A DNA stretch of 27,538 nt from Oscillospiraceae bacterium. GTDB lineage: Bacteria; Bacillota_A; Clostridia; Oscillospirales; CAG-272. Position numbers and translations under genes: made by a program. The stretch covers positions 1 through 27,538 of the forward strand of contig SVUD01000025.1 in the NCBI GenBank assembly GCA_015063445.1, given 5' to 3'. A model generated the notes under the pieces. It searched no databases, was not told where the DNA came from, and saw only the letters and a list, made by a program, of their open reading frames with translations. This document shows positions 1 to 7,037 of the stretch, piece by piece (position 1 is the first letter of the stretch; every line of letters starts with the position of its first letter).

Positions 1-1214
1 GCAACGGGGGTTGCGAGTCCGAGCGCGCATGGACAGCTTATAACAAGCACAGTTACGGCACGGGCAATGGCATCCGCTATATTTGCTCCCACAAGCAGCC
101 ATACAGAAAACGTAATTAACGCTATGGCGAGAACCGACGGAACGAATATGCCCGCAATTTTATCCGCAGCCTTCGCAACCGGGGCTTTACTCGAGGAAGC
201 TTCTCTAACCATTCTTATTATCTCTGCTATTGCGGTTTCTTCTCCAACCTTCATAGCCTCAACCTTTGCCCAGCCAGAAAGAACCGAGGTAGCGCCGAAC
301 ACTGTGCCATCGACAGTAGCGTCCTTTGGCAAGGATTCCCCTGTCAGCATAGACTCGTCTATCGAAAGCTCGCCCTCTATTACTCTTCCGTCACAGGCGA
401 TATTCTCACCTTTTTTAACGATGAACACGTCACCCTTTACGATTTCACGGACAGGTATTTCAATTTTCACACCGTTGCGTATTACGATTGCCGTTTTGGG
501 AGTAAGGTCCATGAGAGCGCGAATGGCAGAGGTTGTTTTTCCTTTAGCTATAGTTTCGAGCAGCTTCCCGACAGTTATAAGAACGAGAATCATCGCCGCC
601 GACTCGAAGTAAAGATTATGAAGAATATGCGTTGCAGCGCCAATATCTCCACTCTTCACTTTAGCGCCGATAGAAAAGAGCAGCACCACGCTGTATACGT
701 ATGAAACTCCCGAGCCGAGAGCTACAAGAGTATCCATGTTAGGAGCCAAATTTACAATTCCGCGCACTCCGTTCAAGAAGAAATGTTTGTTTATTACCAT
801 TATGAGCGATGTTAAGACCAGCTCTAAGATTCCAATTAAAAGCGGTGCTTTTTCAAGAAAATGCGGAAGGGGGAAATTCCACATAACGTGCCCCATTGAT
901 ATATACATAAGCAAAAGGAGCAGCGTACCCGAGAATATGAGTCTTTTAAGTACCGACTTTATATCTTTATTTTTTTCCTCATTTTCAGCAGCGTTATCAG
1001 CGTAGCCCCCCACGTCAAGAGCCGCTCCGTATCCTGCCGCTTCCGTGGCTGAAATCACGGCGCTATCCGCTATTTCTCCTATTACGGTCATTTCGCCGAG
1101 AAGGAGACTAACCTCGCATTTTTCAACGCCTTCTAATGCGGATACAGCTCGCTCGACTCTCGCTGAGCATGCCGCGCAGCTCATTCCGCTGACTTTAAAC
1201 TTTCTTTTATTCAT
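1..1214 (-). CDS. copA: Copper-translocating P1B-type ATPase, N-terminal 404 residues (3' end outside window)
   Basis: Membrane pump that would export Cu(I) using ATP. The reading frame runs off the window edge, so only the N-terminal half is seen. One heavy-metal-associated domain starts the protein, with GMSCAACSARVE giving metal cysteines C13 and C16. Hydrophobic segments lie near residues 91-106, 125-141, 163-183, 203-221 and 355-380. The actuator motif LTGES has TGES at 301-304. The membrane metal site CPC is at 394-396, within VISCPCALGLATP; CPC with a CxxC HMA domain is the Cu+ (P1B-1) signature. The phosphorylation site DKTGT and ATP-binding domain must lie beyond base 1. The ATG start at 1212-1214 has AAGGA five bases upstream and a consensus promoter further up. 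No copZ or csoR is visible next to it. Silver or other soft-metal transport cannot be excluded. Confidence 0.95.
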   Translation of the reverse strand, partial: MNKRKFKVSGMSCAACSARVERAVSALEGVEKCEVSLLLGEMTVIGEIADSAVISATEAAGYGAALDVGGYADNAAENEEKNKDIKSVLKRLIFSGTLLLLLMYISMGHVMWNFPLPHFLEKAPLLIGILELVLTSLIMVINKHFFLNGVRGIVNLAPNMDTLVALGSGVSYVYSVVLLFSIGAKVKSGDIGAATHILHNLYFESAAMILVLITVGKLLETIAKGKTTSAIRALMDLTPKTAIVIRNGVKIEIPVREIVKGDVFIVKKGENIACDGRVIEGELSIDESMLTGESLPKDATVDGTVFGATSVLSGWAKVEAMKVGEETAIAEIIRMVREASSSKAPVAKAADKIAGIFVPSVLAIALITFSVWLLVGANIADAIARAVTVLVISCPCALGLATPV

Positions 1215-1250
1215 TTTTTCCTTATACCGTTTTTTGATTTTTACCCTTTA

Positions 1251-1279
1251 ATTATACTCCTTTTACTCGTTTTTGTCAA
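1251..1279 (-). promoter_or_regulatory. Sigma-70-type promoter for the copper ATPase gene
   Basis: On the minus strand TTGACA (1274-1279), a 17-base spacer and TATAAT (1251-1256) match the consensus in all 12 positions. The start codon is about 37 bases downstream of the -10. I could not see a clear CopY or CsoR operator around it. Confidence 0.85.
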
Positions 1280-1360
1280 GAAAAAGAGCGTTGCAAGCAT
1301 TTGCGGTATTGTATTAAAGCGTTTGTAAGCGCTTTTTCGCAATAGAGATATCGAAAAAAT

Positions 1361-1389
1361 AAAAAGAGGTATGGTCAGTACCTCTTTTT
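1361..1389 (-). terminator. Rho-independent terminator (works in both directions)
   Basis: Perfect inverted repeat AAAAAGAGGTA / TACCTCTTTTT around a 7-base loop, followed on the minus strand by ATTTTTT. It lies about 107 bases past the stop of the giant gene that ends at 1496 and just ahead of the copper ATPase promoter, so it separates the two transcripts. Confidence 0.85.
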
Positions 1390-1442
1390 GCAGTCGGTTT
1401 TATTGAAAAGCACGTTAGTCACTCACGCTTTTCTTGTTATCT

Positions 1443-1464
1443 CCCGAAGGCTTTCGCCCTCGGG
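1443..1464 (-). other. GC-rich hairpin with GAAA loop just after the first giant gene
   Basis: On the minus strand CCCGAGGGC, a GAAA loop and GCCTTCGGG form a nine-pair stem with one G-T wobble, 31 bases after the stop codon at 1496. No T-run follows, so it looks more like a 3'-end stabiliser than a terminator. A smaller CCCG/CGGG hairpin sits in the same place after the second giant gene (7002-7019). Confidence 0.6.
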
Positions 1465-1495
1465 AAATGTTTTTAATTAATTTATCGGCTCTTGA

Positions 1496-4400
1496 TTATT
1501 CAGCCGCGCCTACAAGCGCATTTGCAAGAGTCTTAGTTTTGTAAAGCTCCGCAACCTCGGAATAAGCGAAGAGAGCCTTTACGAGAGGTAAGCAAGCCTC
1601 TGAAGCTTCCTTAGTCTCGGATTCGGTATTAGCTGCGTTATCGGTATGATACTTAGCGAAGGTTTCAAGGTTATAGCTACCCTCAGCCTCAACCGCTTCG
1701 CCGTTTACAGTTCCTGCCGCGCTAACGGTTATAACGGTACCGAAGTTATAAACCTTCATACCCTCGATAGCTATTCTTCTGCTATCAGCCGCACTGACGG
1801 TGTATTCTCTTACATTAAGTCCGCCGCCGTATGTAACGGTTATCTTACCCTCGAATCCGTCAACAAGTGTGAATACGAATGCGGGAGTGGACTCAATATC
1901 GAGAGTTGCGTTGCTAAATGCCTTTGCTATATCCGCGGTATCGAAGATAGTATCAAACGCATAATCTACGTTGTACTTATCCGCATATACGGAAGCCGTG
2001 TTAAGAGCGTTAGCGATAGCTTCGTCTTCCGTGCCGTCGATATACTTCTCAGCCTCGTTAGCATAGTTAAGCATATAGTACATAAGAACCTTATCCGCAT
2101 CGGTGAAGTTCTCGTTTTCAAGAACCTGAGTCGCATAGCTTGCGATGCTCATAGTTACGATAGCCTTCGCCTCGCAAAGCTTGCCATCAACCTCTTCCGC
2201 GATATTTACTTCAAATACGATTGCATCGCCTGCCATATTGCACTTCTGAGAAACGGTTGCCATAAGGTACTCAGTTTCAGCGATAGTTACCTTCGTGAGA
2301 GACTTATCGTTTTCAGCAACCGCAAGCTTGATATAATCAGCGTACTGAGCGGGGATATAAAGGTTAACGTCGAAGTCTGCATAGAGAGAAAGGTTAGCCT
2401 TGAAGCCGCTTACGTTAGGCGCTACGGTATAGGTAGGCTTGATTACTACGTCCTCCTGAACGTTGGTGGGAAGAGCTTCCCATCCTGTGTAGGTAAGAGT
2501 AACTGCGTTTGCATTATAAGTTCTGTACTCAAGCTTAAGATCCCAGTTGTTTACACTCTTGCGGTCACTTCCTACAAACATGGTCTTTACGTCTGTACCC
2601 TTAACGTAGTAGGAGTAAATTGCTTCGGATCCGTCAAGTCTGCTGAAGCTTACCTTAACCGCATCCTCTTGTTTAACTATTTTTGTTGTGAGAAGGGGAA
2701 GCTCATAATAAGCAACACCTGGATACTCAGCCTCAAAGGTCTTAGCATATCCGTTGTTTACAAAGTAAGCGTAATTATCGTAATTAATCTTACCTGTGCT
2801 GCTGTCGTAAACAGGCTTAGGAAGCTTAATGAAATATGCTCCGCTTTCGGCGAATCCATCAACAGTCATAGGATCCCAGCAATAAGCCTCTATGAGACCG
2901 TCGGATACAAAGTTGCCGCCGACAAGCATATGCAGAGACGAAGTGCCCTCTCCGAAGTATACGTGGTCACGCTCAGCAGCGTTAAGCCTTGCATTGGAAA
3001 TACAATTGTTGAATATAATGTTTTTCGATGCGTTGGATGAAGGTCCTCCATTACTAACAAAGTTCTCGGTTGGCTTATCACTGATGAAGAGACAGCTATC
3101 AAATACGATTTCGGGATGTATAGTTCCCGCGGCATCCTGCATTACGGTTACTGCAAAGTGTTTTGAGCTTATTCCGTAAGATGCGATGATAGAATCCTTA
3201 ACGTTGATCTTTCCGTCAAAGAATCTTGTAACAATAGTAGCCCAGGAAACCGTACTTACTCTGTTAGCGGCAACATTTGTAATGTTGAACGAGCATGAGG
3301 AATCAGCGGATGCAGCTTCAAAGATAACGTCACCGGTCATTGTGAACATCTCGCTTTTAACAACGTTTCCACTTCTGTCAGTATACGTACCGAAGTTATA
3401 ACGGCTGTTCATATTTTTGAGCATCGTCGCTGCACTTTCCTGCCACTTTCCGACGTTGGTAGGATCAATGTATCCCATATTAAATGTTCTCGGACCTACC
3501 ATCTTTGCTCCATCGCTGTATACCATATCCACTGCAGCGCCCGGAACGGAAGAATAAATGCTGAACTCTGTGTTTTGACCGAGTACGATACGGTATTTGC
3601 TCATATAAAGAGTGTTACCGTTAAGATCGATCTTGAAGTCACTCGCAACTGCTCTCATCAAAGCGATTTCTTCTTCTGTATAATCATTATCAATGACAAC
3701 ACCGTTAACCGTAGTTACGCCGTCGGATGTAACGATAGGTTCGTTATTGCTGAATCTGATGTAGTTTTCAGAATGCTCAACTGTATAATCCTGAAGAAGA
3801 ACTAATGTGTTTCCGCTTGCGAGAGTTGTGAACGCGGTGTGAGTTTCTTCGTTGCTAATACCGTAGGACACGATATTATCGGAAGCATCCTTAACAATGT
3901 GCGCCATAGGAACTACGTCAAATAAAGGAAGATAATAAACGTTCTTATTGGAGTCTGCCAATTCAAGATCGGAAAGATCGGGAGCCTTAGGAAGAACGGT
4001 CGCGGTAGCGCCTATATCATATGTCCAACCTATCTGAGCGTCTACGGTATAGTTAACGTAGTTCGCTATTCTTTCGGTGTAGTAAACGGGAATATCAAGC
4101 TCGAAACCAAGCTTAACCTTGCCGAAGAGCGTAAAATCGGACTCATCGTAAGTACCTGTGGCAAGCTTTTCCGTATCACCCGTATAATAGTATGCGTTGT
4201 AGTAATAGTTTTCGTTGAAGGTGTAGTTAGTACCGTTCTCAACGTAGCCGTACGATTCGTTGCCGATAGTAACGGTCTTGCCGTTGGAATCAACGGTTAC
4301 GTTGTCGGTGATATTACCGAGATTGAAGTTATTATTAACGTCAATCTTTGCGCCTGTTCTGTTCGCCTCCGCTACAAGCTCTTCCCAGTTAGCCATATTC

Positions 4401-6754
4401 TTGCCGTTTACAGTGAGGGTCTTGCCCATATACTGTCTCGGAGAAGCGGTGGAGATATAGTTAGCCGCAGTAGTTGCATTCGGGGTAGTCTCACCGTACT
4501 GATATTCTGCGTAGGATCTTGTGCTTACGTTATCAATTGCGAAGGAGGAGTTGACCTTATGGGTATTATTTTTGTAAACGTTTATTCTCATACCCTGGAA
4601 ATAAACATTATCATCTACGTTAGTACCGTCTTTATATCCGGGAGCTTTACCCATATAAGCGCCGTTAATGAAGAAATGAATTTCATTAGTCTCTGTATAG
4701 CAAACTACGGAGAAGCGATACCATTCGTGCTTATTAAGCGAGGTTATGGGATTCTTTGCGTCATCGAGCTTGTTGCCAATAACACCCGCATTGGATATAT
4801 CTATTTTCTTCACTGCCTCAGATACGCCCGTTCCCGCCTGACGCACCTGAATACAAATTCCTATTGAGGGGAATCCAACGTCGGAATCGCAGCCGAAGTC
4901 CATTTCCTGAACGATAACCTGCTTAGTATTATAAGAGGTGTTATCTATAAGAGCCGCAGTCGACTGGTTTTTACTTAAGATAAAGAACGGGTCTGCGCCT
5001 GCGCTTGCGCACTTATCCTTACCGTTCGCATCCTTATAGCTGGTATACGTTTTCTCATAATTGTATTCGGTATTAAAGTTACGGGTGGAGGCGCTATCGT
5101 AGTTATTTCCGTAAATATTTTTTGCGGTGATATAAGTCTTGTTACCGTCCGCATCGGTTATCGCGTTGCCCGACTCATCAAGATGATAATATCTCGTATC
5201 ATCATAAGGAGTTACAACGTACTTAACGTATGCATTGCCGGGCTCGTAAGCTGAAATAAAGCTTCCGCGAGAGGCGGCGAACTGAGTATAGTCTTTGTAG
5301 CTTTCAGCGTCCGTTAAATTGCTTTCGGCAACGCTTTCTCTCACAAGCGCTTTATCATATTTTCCGCTTGCGTATTCGTTGAAACGAATACCGTCAAAGC
5401 CAATATTGCGGTAATAGTCGGGATTTTTAAGAGCTTCTTTCGTCGTATCTACAAGAACAAAGGGAGCATCGGGATCGCCAACGGGATCGTATACCCAAGC
5501 GTAAGCATCGTCCGCGCTTGAAGCAGCGTATGTCCACTCGGTTACGTTTCCGTTTTCGTCAACGGTTTTTGGAACGTTGATACCAGATACAAGCGTTGTT
5601 GCCGTAGTAACATCCGGAAGGTTAACACGAACGCCGGGCTCGTGAGCCTTTAAGGCGCCCGAGTTCTGAACGATGAACGTATCGATAGAAATCACCTTAC
5701 AAGCCTTTCCGCTCTCGGAATTATAAAGGTTGAGCTCCTTCATATTTCTGGTAAGATATCCGGCGTGTTTATCCTTATGCTGCAAGTCACTCTCAGCTCT
5801 TACCACCTTAAAGGTAGTTCCATATGCGTTGAGATAAATCTCAGGAGAGCCTGATTCGCTTCCGAACATTCTTCCCGAGCACTCAAATAATGAGTCGTAC
5901 ATATTTATCGAGCACTTTGCGGTATTACCGCCCGAGAAGAATACTATCGACAAACGGGCGCTCGAGTTATAAGATGAATCGTTATCGTTAACGCGAAGCA
6001 TGGAATTCTTAACCAAGATGGATTCATTCTTTCCGTTATCTACTTTGGTTGCGTCAATAAGCATATTTCTCGAATAGATCGCGGAATCCTCAATAGTAAG
6101 ATGAGAGGTGCCGCCTACTCTTATAAAGCAGGTGATTGTAGCATCCCAACCGCCAACGTTGTTATAATCGAGATCTATCGAGGTGTTTTTAATTATCATC
6201 TCGGAGTTTCCGCTGTTTTCGATGAACGCGTTACTCTTCGCGCCCTTCTTAGAAACGATCTCCAAATTGTCCATTTCGAAGTTATTGGATTTAAGAACGA
6301 TAAAGTTTACGTCTTTTGCGCCGCTATGAGTAACGGTGATACCGTCAACACCCGTACCGATAAGATTGATTGCAGCGCCGTCTTCCGTAGCGGTTACAAG
6401 AGTTCCCGCTGTCGTAACGCTGCCCGTTCCGGTAAGTGTAAAGGTTGTGTCTGCGCCGCTTACGCTGAACGCGTTAGCTACGCTCGTGGTGAGTGCGTAA
6501 CCGTTAAGGTCTACGGTTACAGACTTGGTTACCGCAATTTCAGCCGATACTGCGCAGTTACCAAGAAGCTTTACTTCAGAGCCTTCGTCTGCAGCTGCGA
6601 TAGCATCCGCAAGAGAGCCTTCAAGGTTTTCTCCGCTCGCTACGTAGCTCACTGTGTCTGACTTTGCCGAATCCGCGCTTACGGCAAAAACAAGTCCTGT
6701 GCAAACAAGGGCAAGCGTGAGAATAAGCACTAATACTTTAGTGGTCTTTTTCAT
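1496..6754 (-). CDS. Giant secreted beta-helix/LamG-like protein A (1752 aa), function unknown
   Basis: I do not recognise a named gene. Residues 1-28 form a signal peptide (MKKTTK, long hydrophobic core, cut probably after VSA). A cysteine in the core is not a convincing lipobox. Residues about 40-330 look like a right-handed beta-helix: LADAIAAADEGSEVKLLGN and VTVDLNGYALT are typical entry motifs, followed by short N/D-rich beta rungs. About 445-750 resembles a LamG/concanavalin jelly roll (WYRFSVVCYTETNEIHFFING, then AIDNVS). A second helix-like region covers about 970-1360 (FKIDLNGNTLYM). The last 300 residues (from about 1448, LSLYADFDVNLYIP) match its neighbour. No LPxTG, SLH, dockerin, LysM or choline-binding repeat was seen, and no catalytic motif. 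AAAGGAG (6764-6770) sits 9 bases before ATG. It is a diverged tandem paralogue of the protein at 7038-12275. An adhesin, glycan-binding or matrix role is only inference. Confidence 0.9.
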   Translation of the reverse strand: MKKTTKVLVLILTLALVCTGLVFAVSADSAKSDTVSYVASGENLEGSLADAIAAADEGSEVKLLGNCAVSAEIAVTKSVTVDLNGYALTTSVANAFSVSGADTTFTLTGTGSVTTAGTLVTATEDGAAINLIGTGVDGITVTHSGAKDVNFIVLKSNNFEMDNLEIVSKKGAKSNAFIENSGNSEMIIKNTSIDLDYNNVGGWDATITCFIRVGGTSHLTIEDSAIYSRNMLIDATKVDNGKNESILVKNSMLRVNDNDSSYNSSARLSIVFFSGGNTAKCSINMYDSLFECSGRMFGSESGSPEIYLNAYGTTFKVVRAESDLQHKDKHAGYLTRNMKELNLYNSESGKACKVISIDTFIVQNSGALKAHEPGVRVNLPDVTTATTLVSGINVPKTVDENGNVTEWTYAASSADDAYAWVYDPVGDPDAPFVLVDTTKEALKNPDYYRNIGFDGIRFNEYASGKYDKALVRESVAESNLTDAESYKDYTQFAASRGSFISAYEPGNAYVKYVVTPYDDTRYYHLDESGNAITDADGNKTYITAKNIYGNNYDSASTRNFNTEYNYEKTYTSYKDANGKDKCASAGADPFFILSKNQSTAALIDNTSYNTKQVIVQEMDFGCDSDVGFPSIGICIQVRQAGTGVSEAVKKIDISNAGVIGNKLDDAKNPITSLNKHEWYRFSVVCYTETNEIHFFINGAYMGKAPGYKDGTNVDDNVYFQGMRINVYKNNTHKVNSSFAIDNVSTRSYAEYQYGETTPNATTAANYISTASPRQYMGKTLTVNGKNMANWEELVAEANRTGAKIDVNNNFNLGNITDNVTVDSNGKTVTIGNESYGYVENGTNYTFNENYYYNAYYYTGDTEKLATGTYDESDFTLFGKVKLGFELDIPVYYTERIANYVNYTVDAQIGWTYDIGATATVLPKAPDLSDLELADSNKNVYYLPLFDVVPMAHIVKDASDNIVSYGISNEETHTAFTTLASGNTLVLLQDYTVEHSENYIRFSNNEPIVTSDGVTTVNGVVIDNDYTEEEIALMRAVASDFKIDLNGNTLYMSKYRIVLGQNTEFSIYSSVPGAAVDMVYSDGAKMVGPRTFNMGYIDPTNVGKWQESAATMLKNMNSRYNFGTYTDRSGNVVKSEMFTMTGDVIFEAASADSSCSFNITNVAANRVSTVSWATIVTRFFDGKINVKDSIIASYGISSKHFAVTVMQDAAGTIHPEIVFDSCLFISDKPTENFVSNGGPSSNASKNIIFNNCISNARLNAAERDHVYFGEGTSSLHMLVGGNFVSDGLIEAYCWDPMTVDGFAESGAYFIKLPKPVYDSSTGKINYDNYAYFVNNGYAKTFEAEYPGVAYYELPLLTTKIVKQEDAVKVSFSRLDGSEAIYSYYVKGTDVKTMFVGSDRKSVNNWDLKLEYRTYNANAVTLTYTGWEALPTNVQEDVVIKPTYTVAPNVSGFKANLSLYADFDVNLYIPAQYADYIKLAVAENDKSLTKVTIAETEYLMATVSQKCNMAGDAIVFEVNIAEEVDGKLCEAKAIVTMSIASYATQVLENENFTDADKVLMYYMLNYANEAEKYIDGTEDEAIANALNTASVYADKYNVDYAFDTIFDTADIAKAFSNATLDIESTPAFVFTLVDGFEGKITVTYGGGLNVREYTVSAADSRRIAIEGMKVYNFGTVITVSAAGTVNGEAVEAEGSYNLETFAKYHTDNAANTESETKEASEACLPLVKALFAYSEVAELYKTKTLANALVGAAE

Positions 6755-6780
6755 TTTTCTTTTCTCCTTTATTATTTATA

Positions 6781-6804
6781 TTAGCTCGGCGTATAACAAG
6801 CTAA
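6781..6804 (-). repeat. Inverted repeat in the leader of giant gene A
   Basis: TTAGCT / AGCTAA with a 12-base loop, lying 10 bases upstream of the AAAGGAG ribosome binding site. A hairpin of similar size and place precedes giant gene B (12305-12324). It may affect mRNA stability or translation; I see no clear consensus promoter for gene A here. Confidence 0.4.
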
Positions 6805-6860
6805 GCGTTTTTAATGCCGAATTAATAACTAAATAGGAATTTTGATTTCTTGAATTAGTA

Positions 6861-6891
6861 AAAGCCTTTACTTTTTATTTGGTAAAGCTTT
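6861..6891. repeat. Inverted repeat in spacer between giant genes
   Basis: AAAGC-C-TTTAC and GTAAAGCTTT form a ten-pair stem with one bulged C and a 10-base loop. One of six inverted repeats packed into the 283-base gap. Confidence 0.45.
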
Positions 6892-6900
6892 ATTACCGAT

Positions 6901-6925
6901 GTATATGTAAAAAAATTACATATAC
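6901..6925. repeat. Perfect inverted repeat GTATATGTAA/TTACATATAC
   Basis: Ten matched pairs around an AAAAA loop (TTTTT on the minus strand). AT-rich and symmetric, so it could be a DNA-binding site as well as an RNA hairpin. Confidence 0.55.
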
Positions 6926-6936
6926 TTAAGGATGTT

Positions 6937-6964
6937 ATAGGGCGCTTTGGAAAAAGCGCCCTAT
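6937..6964 (-). terminator. Strong 12-bp GC-rich hairpin, probable transcription end of giant gene B
   Basis: ATAGGGCGCTTT / AAAGCGCCCTAT is a perfect 12-bp stem with a 4-base loop, 74-101 bases past the stop at 7038. On the minus strand it is followed by AACATCC rather than a T-run, so it is not a textbook terminator. It directly abuts the palindrome at 6965-6984. Confidence 0.5.
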
Positions 6965-6990
6965 ATTATGCCGCGCGGCATAATTTTTTG
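6965..6990 (+). terminator. Perfect 20-base palindrome with T-run on the plus strand
   Basis: ATTATGCCGC joined to GCGGCATAAT is fully self-complementary, and the plus strand continues TTTTTTG. This is a terminator shape for plus-strand transcription, yet no plus-strand gene lies upstream. It could stop an antisense RNA or end a small plus-strand RNA, or be a protein-binding site. Confidence 0.45.
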
Positions 6991-7001
6991 TTTTAGTTAA
7001 G

Positions 7002-7019
7002 TTCCCGCCTTTTCGGGAA
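7002..7019 (-). other. Small hairpin just after giant gene B
   Basis: TTCCCG / CGGGAA with a 6-base loop, 18 bases beyond the stop codon at 7038. It resembles in place and arm sequence the CCCGAGGGC hairpin after giant gene A (1443-1464), suggesting a 3' element copied with the gene. Confidence 0.45.
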
Positions 7020-7037
7020 TCCGTATCGCAAAGTGTA

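Noticed and set aside
67..1251. Three plus-strand frames in the first 1.25 kb
   Set aside because: They are antisense to the copper ATPase, whose frame carries CxxC, TGES and CPC motifs.
1280..1345. GCAA/TTGC and GCG-rich inverted repeats upstream of the copper ATPase promoter as a metal-regulator operator
   Set aside because: Arms are only four bases and do not match the CopY box (TACANNTGTA) or a CsoR site.
1646..3040. 464-codon open frame on the plus strand opposite giant gene A
   Set aside because: No ribosome binding site or domain; composition is that of the complement of biased codons. Similar shadows lie opposite giant gene B (7167-7988) and elsewhere.
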